From Arsukibacterium indicum (GTDB lineage Bacteria; Pseudomonadota; Gammaproteobacteria; Enterobacterales; Alteromonadaceae): DNA of 64,000 bases. How positions within the stretch are numbered: position 1 is the first letter of the stretch; each line of letters begins with the position of its first letter. This document shows, one piece after another, positions 18,483 to 26,896 of the stretch. Location: contig NZ_JAHRID010000002.1 of the NCBI RefSeq assembly GCF_019100565.1, positions 124,001 through 188,000 of the forward strand, given 5' to 3'. A program made the position numbers and the translations under genes. The notes below the pieces were generated by a model. It had not been told where the DNA came from, ran no database searches, and saw nothing but the letters and a program-made list of their open reading frames with translations.

Positions 18483-19462
18483 GTTTGCTCCACCTTGCTT
18501 ATCCACGACGCGGTAGTACTATTCAGTTTTGCCAGATGCTGCCGGTAAGCAGCCATACAATCGGCCAACCGCTGATGATCTGCAGCCAGAAACTCAACCT
18601 CGGCCCAGCCATCCCAGGCATGCTGCAACCCCCACTCTTTGCGATGAATTTCACAACTGGGCAAACGATAATGAAAAGCTGGCCGCGCTTTAATTAACTT
18701 GTCATCCGTTACGGCTCTGACTCGTTTTTGGTCTAAATGCAGGAATAGCGGCAGACAATCCAGAGCCCGGTTACGGCTCGGGTTAAATTCAAGATAATCG
18801 TCGATCAGTTCACTTAGTGCCGGCTGATACGCTGAATCGGTAATTTTTTGCTGATATGCCTTTGGATAGGGTTCAATATACGAAGTCAGGCTACGGACAA
18901 CATCAATATGCTCGCGCTGGCGTAACCAGTCTTGCAGGCACACAAATGCCTGAATGATCTGCCGCAGTGTGGTTGCGTCTGCTGACGGAATTTCCGGATT
19001 AAGTTGCAGTCCAAACGCGTACTGCAGCGATTCAGACGAGCCTTTGGCACCGTGCTGATGTAACAGCGCGATCAAATCAATCACCTCATCCAGCCGGGCA
19101 TAGGGCAATGGCGGCGTCACTAATTCCAGTGGAACCACTTTTTTGGCTACAGCAGCCAGCAAGGACTCCAGCGACTCCTGCAGATTATCTGTTATCGAGT
19201 CGGCATCAAAGCTCTGTTCGCCCATTTTGGTTAAACGCTGAAAATCCAGCTCAAGCAGCCAGTCGCCAGCTTTATCGCCGCTCATTTTGTAACGATAACG
19301 GCCCGCTGCTGCCAAGTTTAGTTTAAGCTGAGCTGCAACTAACTGCGCTACGTCAGACAGCTCCAGACCACTGAATTCTATTTCAATACCAAATCGCCGG
19401 GTTTTACCAGCGTAACTGGTTCGCCAGGGTAAGGCTTGCAAGGGTCGACCGCTCAAAAACAC
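18467..19462 (-). CDS. Putative amidoligase (Amidoligase_2 family)
   Basis: A 331-residue protein with RRFGIEIEFSGLE at the N-terminus, the acidic metal-binding strand that defines the glutamine-synthetase-like amidoligase_2 (COOH-NH2 ligase) family. Later conserved points are the YAFGLQLNPEIPS block and LTSYIEPYP. It should form an amide bond using ATP; substrate unknown. The start may be GTG 19462 or TTG 19456, the latter with GAGG better spaced. It overlaps the C26 amidotransferase downstream, the arrangement predicted for amidoligase systems, and is within 2.5 kb of gamma-glutamyltransferase. Confidence 0.82.
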   Translation of the reverse strand: MFLSGRPLQALPWRTSYAGKTRRFGIEIEFSGLELSDVAQLVAAQLKLNLAAAGRYRYKMSGDKAGDWLLELDFQRLTKMGEQSFDADSITDNLQESLESLLAAVAKKVVPLELVTPPLPYARLDEVIDLIALLHQHGAKGSSESLQYAFGLQLNPEIPSADATTLRQIIQAFVCLQDWLRQREHIDVVRSLTSYIEPYPKAYQQKITDSAYQPALSELIDDYLEFNPSRNRALDCLPLFLHLDQKRVRAVTDDKLIKARPAFHYRLPSCEIHRKEWGLQHAWDGWAEVEFLAADHQRLADCMAAYRQHLAKLNSTTASWISKVEQTWLSR

Positions 19463-19587
19463 CTCGAGTTCTGTCTTTTAAGCCAGCCTAAGGTAGTAGC
19501 CAGGCCTTGTCAATTAGCCGGGCAAGTGCAGCAATGACCGTTACTTTAGGTTAAACTACCTGAGAACCTTCACAGGAAGAGGTTGTT

Positions 19588-20811
19588 TTGAAAACTATTT
19601 TTCGCTCAAGCTGGCCACTGTTTCTGGGTGTCGCCATTGTTGGTATGACTACCGGGCTGCAAAACACCCTGCTTTCTTTACGCGCAGAACTGGAAGGCTT
19701 TGCCAGCGTCAGTATTGGTTTGATGCTGACCGGCTATTTTATTGGCTTTTTACTGGGCTCAATCCGGGCACCAAAAATGATTATGAGGGTCGGCCATATC
19801 CGTGCCTTTGCTGCATTGGCAGCGATGGCGTCTATCAGTATTTTATTGCATGCTATCTGGGTGAATACTTATGCCTGGTTTGTATTGAGATTGCTATCAG
19901 GTTTTTGTTTCTCGGCCATTTTCGTGATTGCCGAAAGCTGGGTAAATGATAAAGCCAACAATCAGAACCGTGGCACCTTATTATCTCTTTACGTTTCGAT
20001 GTTGTTTGGTGGCATTGGTTTGGGCCAATTTTTAATTACCGTCGGCGACCCGCGCGATTTTATCCAGTTTACCTTAGTGTCAGTGCTGATTAGCGCCGCT
20101 GTTATTCCGCTGCTCATTACCAAAACGCCGGCCCCGACGTTTCAGCAGGCAGAAAAAATGCCGGTGCGTCAGTTGCTGAAAATGGTGCCACTGGGCGTAC
20201 TGGGCTGTTTTATTCTGCAATTTGGCTATGCCTCAATGTTTGGCTTTGGCCCGGTTTATTTCTCCCGGCTGGGCTTGTCGCTACTGCATATTGCCAGCCT
20301 GATGGCGATATTTATCTTTGGCTGCCTTTGTATGCAGTTTCAATTAGGTAAACTATCCGATCGCTTCGATCGAAAACTGATTATGACAGTGTGTGGTTTT
20401 GGTTCCAGTATTATTGCGATATGGCTGGCACAGCTGACAGCAGCCAGTGGCTGGCAGCTGTATCTTGCATGTTATCTGTTTGGTGCCCTGTTCTTGCCCC
20501 TTTATTCGATGGCTATCGCGCATACCAATGATCATCTGGCAAAGCAGCAAATGGTGGCAGCCAGCAGTGTTCTGATCCGGGCAAATGGTCTGGGCGCTAT
20601 TGGTGGTTTATTGTTATCAGGCGTGTTACTGGATAAATTTGGTAGTGCCGTGTTTTTCTATTTTATTGGTTTGTTACCCGCCCTGGTAGCACTGATGGCG
20701 TTCTATCATTACTGTTTCAGGCGTCACACCAGCCAGCGGCCTCACTCCAATGCGGTGTCACCTACCCAGGTAACCCAAACCATGATTAATAATGCGTTAA
20801 ATGATGATTAA
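19588..20811 (+). CDS. MFS transporter (YcaD-like)
   Basis: A 407-residue 12-helix major facilitator. The N-terminal half has GLQNTLLSLRAELEGF and the loop RLLSGFCFSAIFVIAESWVND, characteristic of the YcaD/UMF-type MFS group. The start is TTG 19588, supported by a strong AGGAAGAGG just upstream. It diverges from the amidoligase operon (125-base gap) and could serve that pathway, but no direct evidence exists. The final 35 residues are hydrophilic. Its stop shares TTAA with the stop of the convergent DUF218 gene. Confidence 0.88.
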   Translation: MKTIFRSSWPLFLGVAIVGMTTGLQNTLLSLRAELEGFASVSIGLMLTGYFIGFLLGSIRAPKMIMRVGHIRAFAALAAMASISILLHAIWVNTYAWFVLRLLSGFCFSAIFVIAESWVNDKANNQNRGTLLSLYVSMLFGGIGLGQFLITVGDPRDFIQFTLVSVLISAAVIPLLITKTPAPTFQQAEKMPVRQLLKMVPLGVLGCFILQFGYASMFGFGPVYFSRLGLSLLHIASLMAIFIFGCLCMQFQLGKLSDRFDRKLIMTVCGFGSSIIAIWLAQLTAASGWQLYLACYLFGALFLPLYSMAIAHTNDHLAKQQMVAASSVLIRANGLGAIGGLLLSGVLLDKFGSAVFFYFIGLLPALVALMAFYHYCFRRHTSQRPHSNAVSPTQVTQTMINNALNDD

Positions 20812-21506
20812 GGCTGCCAGATAGCCGTTTCTGCACTAACGCGCCACACCAGATAACTGGCGTATTCGGCAATCAGCTTGCTGTATAAGTCGTAATTGCT
20901 AAGATTAACCGTGAGCATGCAGTTCCAGCTGCAATTCAGTGGCCGGAAAGTCTGGCTGCTTACGGTACTCAGCCCGGCATTCAGCTGATGATACTCAATT
21001 AGTTTAGTTACCCGCCAGCCATGAAAGTCGCTGGTAATAAATTGCAGTCGTTGCCGTTGATTTAACCGCTGACTCAAACTGCTGAATTCCTGATAAGTGT
21101 TGTCTCCGGCATTAAAGCAATCAAGCACCAACGGCTGTTGCTGCTGGCTTAACAGATATTCCTGATAAGGCTGACAGTAGCGGGTGGTAACAATAACCGG
21201 CGCACTCTGCCCACCAAGTACCTCGCCAAGCCGATCCAGTCTGGCCCGGGCGCATGCCGGCATCGCGTCAGCCGAGCCACCACACCCCAGCACAATATAG
21301 GTGCTGTTGCTTTGTGGTAAACTACTGCCGCCAATCTGTGCTGCATAATGGCTGCGCACCATATTCGCAAAATAAGTATTGCCAGCCAGATAAAAGCCCA
21401 GCAGAAGCAGCCACAGGCCTTTTTTCCTATAAAAAATACAGGCTAACAATAGGCAATACAGGAAAATATTCTGTGGATATAAAAAGGGTTCAAGCAGATC
21501 TTTCAT
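20808..21506 (-). CDS. DUF218 (YdcF/ElyC-like) membrane protein
   Basis: A 232-residue protein with two N-terminal hydrophobic segments and a DUF218-type domain: YIVLGCGG at the first strand, RLDRLGEVLGG, NTYQEFSSL and ITSDFHGWR. ElyC/SanA/YdcF proteins of this family affect undecaprenyl-linked cell-envelope sugar metabolism. It is last of the five-gene minus polysaccharide operon and overlaps the upstream polymerase/ligase gene by 17 bases. A role in lipid-linked glycan handling is inferred. Confidence 0.75.
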   Translation of the reverse strand: MKDLLEPFLYPQNIFLYCLLLACIFYRKKGLWLLLLGFYLAGNTYFANMVRSHYAAQIGGSSLPQSNSTYIVLGCGGSADAMPACARARLDRLGEVLGGQSAPVIVTTRYCQPYQEYLLSQQQQPLVLDCFNAGDNTYQEFSSLSQRLNQRQRLQFITSDFHGWRVTKLIEYHQLNAGLSTVSSQTFRPLNCSWNCMLTVNLSNYDLYSKLIAEYASYLVWRVSAETAIWQP

Positions 21507-22863
21507 CGGTGCCCCTTATCAGCGCGGAGTCCTGCCCTGTAGCTGAACGTTGCAGATATGTATTAAATACGGCGGCATTTAGCAGTGCCCAGGGCAACCA
21601 AAGCATACCTGAGGTAATCACATGCCCGGCCAGCATCGCCACCCCCAACAGCAACAGGTTAATAAATAAAACCGTTGACGCCAATGGATGCCGGTTTAAC
21701 CGGCCGTAACAACTGTAGCAAAACCGGCCAAACGTCATGCAAAATATAAGCCCGCCCGCAACACCATAGAATACCAGCAAATCAACCAGATCAATTTCAA
21801 CAAAATACTTTTTCAGCAATACGCTGACACCGGCAACCCCGACTCCGAATACTCTGTGCAATAGTTGGTAATGCTGTTCAGTCTGCTGCCAGACCACAGT
21901 TAAATACAAGTCGCGGGATGAAAGCAAAATGCCGGCAATGCCACGCTGTTGATAAGCATACGCAAGCTTGTCATATAACCCCGCTGCACGCAGCAGCGGC
22001 TCCGCGTACCATATAACTAGTAATACTCCGCACAATGCCAGCAGCAAAAACGCAGCCAATGACCTGGCATACTGCCGGTAAAAACCGGGTTGTACCGCCA
22101 ATAGTGGTATCGCAGCAACCAGCAGTAAGCTGCCGAGCAAGCCGGTTTTGGTCAGCAGTAACAGGGCACTGCCTATCGTTAACGTGCTAACTAACAGATA
22201 GCACACTTTGTGTGCTGGCCAGCTTCGCCATAACAGCCAGCCACTGACAACCAATAACACTGCTGCCAGCTCATTAGTGGAATAGAAAAAACCTTTTACA
22301 CCCAGAAATGGCTGAGCTACGTTATCCATTGGCTGATATGCAGTGTAACCGAAACCCAGCAGGCCGAGCGTCAGGTTAAGAATAATGACACTGTAACTAA
22401 TCAGCATCAGCCGATCTGCCATCACCAGAAAAGCGTCGGGATAACGGCGGCAAAATTGCAGTAAAAAACTGAACGCCAGCAGTGGCGCCAATGCTTTAAG
22501 CAGTAATGGCACTTCGTAGCCGGCAAACTGCGCTGCGCTATGTTCGCTCAGTGCCGGAATTGTCAGATAGCTGTATACCGGCCCGCTTAGCCCCAACAGC
22601 AGCAGGACCGTTAGTAATAACAGGCTTTTGTTGCGCCAGAGTATCAGCTGCCAGACCAGCAGAGTTAACAGCAAACCTTTAAACATCAGCGACCAGGGAA
22701 ACGCCAAAGTCGTTTGTTGCAACGCGCCACTGATGCTGTCAATCAGCAGAAACCAGGGTGCCAGGTAAAACACCACAAATGCCGGCCAGCTGCCTGTACT
22801 GAGCATCGGTCTGCCGGCCAACCGGCTCGGCAGAATTGAGTTTAAAAGAAATGCTGGCAGCAT
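21490..22863 (-). CDS. O-antigen polymerase/ligase-like membrane protein (Wzy/WaaL type)
   Basis: A 457-residue protein with about 11-12 hydrophobic segments and a longer periplasmic loop at roughly residues 275-345, containing AYQQRGIAGILLSSRDLY. This is the layout of O-antigen ligase/polymerase (Wzy_C/WaaL) proteins, which join lipid-linked repeat units in the periplasm. The start forms TAATG with the stop of the GT2 gene. Ligase and polymerase cannot be told apart by sequence; being within a cluster holding a flippase, polymerase is preferred. Confidence 0.78.
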   Translation of the reverse strand: MLPAFLLNSILPSRLAGRPMLSTGSWPAFVVFYLAPWFLLIDSISGALQQTTLAFPWSLMFKGLLLTLLVWQLILWRNKSLLLLTVLLLLGLSGPVYSYLTIPALSEHSAAQFAGYEVPLLLKALAPLLAFSFLLQFCRRYPDAFLVMADRLMLISYSVIILNLTLGLLGFGYTAYQPMDNVAQPFLGVKGFFYSTNELAAVLLVVSGWLLWRSWPAHKVCYLLVSTLTIGSALLLLTKTGLLGSLLLVAAIPLLAVQPGFYRQYARSLAAFLLLALCGVLLVIWYAEPLLRAAGLYDKLAYAYQQRGIAGILLSSRDLYLTVVWQQTEQHYQLLHRVFGVGVAGVSVLLKKYFVEIDLVDLLVFYGVAGGLIFCMTFGRFCYSCYGRLNRHPLASTVLFINLLLLGVAMLAGHVITSGMLWLPWALLNAAVFNTYLQRSATGQDSALIRGTDERSA

Positions 22864-23765
22864 TATTTTTTGAATAACCCCAAGAATCCTTTACTGAACA
22901 ACCGGATCCGCATACTGCTTAGCCAGGCCATTTTTTGCTTAAGGTAATACCGGCTTTTCAATGTGAACAAGCCAAACCGCCACTGACGGATCAGATCCAG
23001 TAAACTTAATGGCTGCTTTTCCATCATCAGCCGGTAGAACATCTGATTCTGTAAATTGCGCTCGCTCATTAACGGGCGGTGCTTGGCAACAAACTGCTTA
23101 TGCGCATCCAGTCGTTTTGGAGAGTTAGTGATCCTGCCAAGCTCATGACCAACATTAACCTTATAACTGGCATCACTTATTCGCCTGGCGGGCCCGTAAG
23201 CTGCCACCACCCGAACCCACATATCATAATCCTGAAATGCAGCCAGCCCCTCGTCAAAACCCTGTAGTTGCAGCATTCGTTCACGCTGAACCAGTGCCTG
23301 ATTTGATAAAGAATGTAAATCAAGTAAGGCGCTTAACGTCACGACTTCATCCGTGGCAAACAGGGTTTTCTGCACGCTGCCATAATCCCAGATGTAACCC
23401 GAGCATACGCAGCTGTACTGTGGATCGTACGCTTTATAAAGGCTACTGAGACGATGTGGTAGAAACTCATCATCATCGTCGATCCCGGTAACAAATTCGC
23501 CTCGCGCTTCGTTTATTGCCCGGTTGCGGGCAGCACAGGCTCCTTTGCCTTCAGGTTGCCGGAAAAACCGGACCCGCTCATCATTTATGTATCTGTTGGT
23601 CAGGCTCGGCCAGGTATCATCGGTAGACGCATCATCAACAACCAGCAGTTCAAAGTTCGGATAATCCTGAGCCAGTACAGAGTCAATCGCCCGGCATGCC
23701 ATCGCTACCCGGTTGAAAGTTGGCATATAAACACTGATTAATGGCCAGTTTTGTTGTGAATTCAT
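22863..23765 (-). CDS. Glycosyltransferase family 2
   Basis: A 300-residue GT-A enzyme starting MNSQQNWPLISVYMPTFNR. The nucleotide-sugar motifs VVDDASTDDTW and GIDDDDEFLP (the DxD metal site) are clear, followed by an acceptor part with FDEGLAAFQDYDMWVR. ATG 23765 has AGGA at 8 bases; the longer frame to 23837 overlaps the preceding gene and lacks a site. It likely adds a sugar during repeat-unit assembly on undecaprenyl diphosphate; donor sugar unknown. Confidence 0.9.
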   Translation of the reverse strand: MNSQQNWPLISVYMPTFNRVAMACRAIDSVLAQDYPNFELLVVDDASTDDTWPSLTNRYINDERVRFFRQPEGKGACAARNRAINEARGEFVTGIDDDDEFLPHRLSSLYKAYDPQYSCVCSGYIWDYGSVQKTLFATDEVVTLSALLDLHSLSNQALVQRERMLQLQGFDEGLAAFQDYDMWVRVVAAYGPARRISDASYKVNVGHELGRITNSPKRLDAHKQFVAKHRPLMSERNLQNQMFYRLMMEKQPLSLLDLIRQWRFGLFTLKSRYYLKQKMAWLSSMRIRLFSKGFLGLFKK

Positions 23766-23778
23766 GCTCGTCATCCTG

Positions 23779-24519
23779 TTACACTTTACCGGTCCAGTAC
23801 CACCACAAATAACGCAGTAAACCAAGCTGCCTGCCAATCCGGCTGGGTTGTAATGCCAGCCGGTAGGCCCACTCCAGATTCAGTTTACACCACAGGGCCG
23901 GCGCACGTTTCACATTGCCGGTATAAACATCGTAAGTGCCGCCAACGCCCATATAAAAACAGTCTGGGTAGGCCTTTTGTAAGCGCTGGATCAATAATTC
24001 CTGTTTGGGTGTGCCCATAGCAACACTGACAATTTTCGGTTTTGTCTGTTGTAACTGCGCAATTAATGCCGCCTCGTCACTAAAATAACCATCGACAGCG
24101 CCTGCCAGACTGGTTCCTGCGGCCAGCAGCTTGTCCCGGGTTTGCTCCAGCACTTCGGGTTTGGCACCAATAATAAATACTGGTACCTGATAACGGGCGG
24201 CACGCTGCATCAGCTCCTGCCACAGCTCACAGCCCGGGATCCGCTCTACATGCCGCCCCAAACGACGGCGCATTGCCTTCACCACACCAATGCCGTCCGC
24301 GTAGCGAATATCAGCGGCTTCAATCACCTCACGTAACTGAGTATTACGGCTGGCTGTCAGCACCTTTTCAGGATTAATGGCAATAGCAGAACCGGCAAAT
24401 ACCGGGCCCTGTTCCGGTACAATAAACTGCAACAGCGCGGCCATATTCTTAAAAGCAGCGACGTTTATCACCCCAATCTTTACCTGCTCTGGCATCGCGG
24501 TTTGTCTAGCTTCTGACAT
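23779..24519 (-). CDS. WecG/TagA/CpsF family glycosyltransferase
   Basis: A 246-residue GT26 enzyme. ADGIGVVKAMRRRLG and ERIPGCELWQEL are the signature of WecG/TagA, with VAMGTPKQE and GVGGTYDVYTGNVKRAP following. WecG and TagA add the second sugar (a ManNAc-type residue) to a GlcNAc-PP-undecaprenol primer, so this enzyme fits directly after the WecA-like protein encoded divergently. The stop is 13 bases from the GT2 start. Members act at the inner membrane though soluble. Confidence 0.92.
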   Translation of the reverse strand: MSEARQTAMPEQVKIGVINVAAFKNMAALLQFIVPEQGPVFAGSAIAINPEKVLTASRNTQLREVIEAADIRYADGIGVVKAMRRRLGRHVERIPGCELWQELMQRAARYQVPVFIIGAKPEVLEQTRDKLLAAGTSLAGAVDGYFSDEAALIAQLQQTKPKIVSVAMGTPKQELLIQRLQKAYPDCFYMGVGGTYDVYTGNVKRAPALWCKLNLEWAYRLALQPSRIGRQLGLLRYLWWYWTGKV

Positions 24520-24522
24520 AAC

Positions 24523-25599
24523 TTACCTTTCCTGATATAAACGAATAAGTTTAGCGGCGACACCACTGACCAGACATTGCTCAGCCGACGCTCTGGCTGC
24601 CAGCTGCATCTGCTGGTAACGCTCAGACGACAATTGCCAGACTCTGGTTAAAGCAAGGTGTAGCTCAGCAATAAGCTGTTGTTCATTCAGTGGCGTTTGC
24701 TCACTGTTCTGTGCCACCAGATAGCCGTTCTCCCCTTCCCTAATCTGTGCTCTGGCACCATCGGTAAAGGTAGCAACAACAGGCGTGAAACACGCCATCG
24801 CTTCAGCCATAACCAGGCCAAATGACTCATGCCGGGACAAACTGATAAAACAGCGGGCTTGCTGATATAACCCGGCCAGTTCGCTGGCCGATTGCGGGCC
24901 TGCTAACCGAACATTTGGATAGAGCCTTACTGCATCAGTAAGCTGACTGTGCATTGGTCCGGCGCCGGCAATCACCACCTTTTGTTGCTGTAATAACGGT
25001 AACAAGGCAATTAAGCGGTCTATGCCCTTGTTCTGATCCAGGCTTCCTACAAAAAGTAAGTCTATCGACTTGTTGCTGAACTCCAGCTGAGGAACAGCAG
25101 CATAACTATCTGCAATACCGGCAGACAAAACAGTATTTTGCGGACACGGCAGGCAAAACCGGTGTTTCAGCGCATCGCTGGTGAAAATCCAGTGGTTAAC
25201 TTTAGAGGCACACCAGCGGTACCAGAAACCGGGTGGCTGATATTTATAGATATCACTGCCATGGCAGGTAACCATAATTTTTGCCGCCGGATTACGAAGC
25301 ACTTTATAAAGTAATGCCAGCCAGATTGTCGGATAAAAAAAATGAACATGCAGGATCTGATATTTGTGTCGGCTCAAGATAAATCGCCAGAGAAAATCAA
25401 CCAGAAAAACCGGATATTTCAACAGCCGGTTCAGCGTTGAGTCAGTATGCCAACGCATAAAATGATAGCCAGGCTGCAGGGAAGCCAGTGCGTCTACCTG
25501 TTGCCGGACGAACTGGCCCTGAAACGGCGCTGAGGGTTTCGGGCCCATGTTAGTAATAATTAACACACTGGATTTGCTATTCAAGGTTATGCTGTCCAA
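24523..25599 (-). CDS. Glycosyltransferase family 4
   Basis: A 358-residue GT-B retaining glycosyltransferase and first gene of the minus operon. FVGSLDQNKGIDRLI starts the donor domain and RHESFGLVMAEAMA holds the EX7E motif; VTCHGSDIY is the acceptor-domain loop. The stop lies three bases before the WecG-type gene. It may also start at an inner codon, but MDSITLNSKSSVLIITNMGP gives a normal first beta strand. Sugar specificity is not readable. Confidence 0.9.
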   Translation of the reverse strand: MDSITLNSKSSVLIITNMGPKPSAPFQGQFVRQQVDALASLQPGYHFMRWHTDSTLNRLLKYPVFLVDFLWRFILSRHKYQILHVHFFYPTIWLALLYKVLRNPAAKIMVTCHGSDIYKYQPPGFWYRWCASKVNHWIFTSDALKHRFCLPCPQNTVLSAGIADSYAAVPQLEFSNKSIDLLFVGSLDQNKGIDRLIALLPLLQQQKVVIAGAGPMHSQLTDAVRLYPNVRLAGPQSASELAGLYQQARCFISLSRHESFGLVMAEAMACFTPVVATFTDGARAQIREGENGYLVAQNSEQTPLNEQQLIAELHLALTRVWQLSSERYQQMQLAARASAEQCLVSGVAAKLIRLYQER

Positions 25600-25655
25600 A
25601 AGCCGGTATTCCTGACTACAATAAGCGCAACGGTGATTAAAAACACTTATTTTAT

Positions 25656-25686
25656 AGCTAATTAGCTTATATTAACTAATTAACTG
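25656..25686. promoter_or_regulatory. AT-rich palindrome in divergent polysaccharide promoter region
   Basis: AGCTAATTAGCT (25656-25667) is a perfect 12-base palindrome, followed by a related CTAATTAAC. The 155-base gap separates the two divergent polysaccharide operons and must hold both promoters, so a shared control site is plausible. Regulator unknown. Confidence 0.35.
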
Positions 25687-25754
25687 TGTACTTAACCAGA
25701 TTATAAACCGATAGCAGCTGACGACAGGCTGAATAAAGCAGATACGGAACACAT

Positions 25755-26819
25755 ATGCCGACAACTGACATAACTTATAGCGTACTACTGGCGATAGCAG
25801 CCAGCTTAGTCGCTATTCTGCTGCTACGTCCATTAGCGCCAGGCTTAGGGTTGCTGGATATTCCCAAAGGCCGCAAGCAGCATATTGGTGCGGTTCCATT
25901 GATTGGCGGTCTGGCTATATATCTGGCACTGCTGCTGATTTTAGTCAACCATGTCTCGTCGGATATGATGCTTGGATATTATCTGGCCTGCGCGGCGGTG
26001 ATCGTTGTGCTAGGCGCTTTTGATGATGCGCTGGATTTAAGCGTAAAGTTGCGATTGGCGGTACAGTTAGTGGTAGGTCTGGCGATGATCTACAGTCTTG
26101 ATTTGCACATTAGTAATCTTGGTAATTTATTCGGGTTCGGTGCTATTGAGCTTGGCATTTTTGGCATTCCCTTCACCCTGCTTGCGGTTATTGCGGCAAT
26201 TAATGCCTTTAATATGACGGATGGCATTGACGGCCTGGCCGGTTTACTCAGCATGGTCAGTTTCGGCAGTATCGCCGTTTTTATGCTGCTGTGGGGTCAG
26301 GCTGAGCACGCGTTGCTACCACTGGTTTTTATCGCGGCTTTGCTGCCATACCTGGCATTTAACCTGGGCTGGGTCAAAAACAAAAAGATTTTTATGGGCG
26401 ACGCCGGCAGTATGCTAATTGGCCTGACGGTGATCTGGTTGTTGCTGATAAGTACCCAAAGTGAAACGGCCAGTTTCCGTCCAGTTACCGCATTATGGTT
26501 AATTGCTGTTCCAATCATGGACATGGTAGCGATAATGCTGCGGCGTATTCTGAAAGGCCAGTCACCTTTTATAGCCGACCGTGAGCACCTGCATCATATT
26601 TCACTGCGGCTGGGGCTTAACTCCCGGGAATCATTACTTTTAATCACTGCATTGGCCTGGGTTTTCGCCTGTATCGGGATTATTGGCGAGTATTTACTGG
26701 TGCCGGAAGTGGCAATGTTAATATTATTCTCACTGGTGTTTGCGTTGTATATTGGCCTGTTGCAAAATATCTGGCGAATTATCTCTGCCATTCGCCATAA
26801 CTTCGCCAACCGGCGCTAA
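25755..26819 (+). CDS. WecA-like undecaprenyl-phosphate N-acetylhexosamine-1-phosphate transferase
   Basis: A 354-residue polytopic membrane enzyme of the MraY/WecA family. Diagnostic parts are FDDALDLSVKLRL (the DDxxD Mg2+ site), NAFNMTDGIDGLAG, IFMGDAGSMLIG and the HLHHISLRLG HIHH-type loop. It primes glycan assembly by moving GlcNAc-1-phosphate (most likely) to undecaprenyl phosphate. It is first gene of the plus-strand operon, and its partner for the second sugar is the WecG-type enzyme in the divergent operon. Confidence 0.93.
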   Translation: MPTTDITYSVLLAIAASLVAILLLRPLAPGLGLLDIPKGRKQHIGAVPLIGGLAIYLALLLILVNHVSSDMMLGYYLACAAVIVVLGAFDDALDLSVKLRLAVQLVVGLAMIYSLDLHISNLGNLFGFGAIELGIFGIPFTLLAVIAAINAFNMTDGIDGLAGLLSMVSFGSIAVFMLLWGQAEHALLPLVFIAALLPYLAFNLGWVKNKKIFMGDAGSMLIGLTVIWLLLISTQSETASFRPVTALWLIAVPIMDMVAIMLRRILKGQSPFIADREHLHHISLRLGLNSRESLLLITALAWVFACIGIIGEYLLVPEVAMLILFSLVFALYIGLLQNIWRIISAIRHNFANRR

Positions 26820-26856
26820 CCATGCTTCCCAATGCTGACTCCTTTATGAGCACTTT

Positions 26857-26896
26857 ATGCTGAAGAAAATAATAGTATGCTAAAGAAAATAATCGT
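26857..26896 (+). repeat. 20-bp tandem duplication at the flippase start, with overlapping 8-codon ORF
   Basis: The 20 bases at 26857-26876 (ATGCTGAAGAAAATAATAGT) are repeated at 26877-26896 with two changes, and the second copy is the start of the flippase gene. The first ATG is in another frame and gives MLKKIIVC, stopping at 26883, four bases past the true ATG. Neither ATG has a good ribosome-binding site. Confidence 0.85.
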
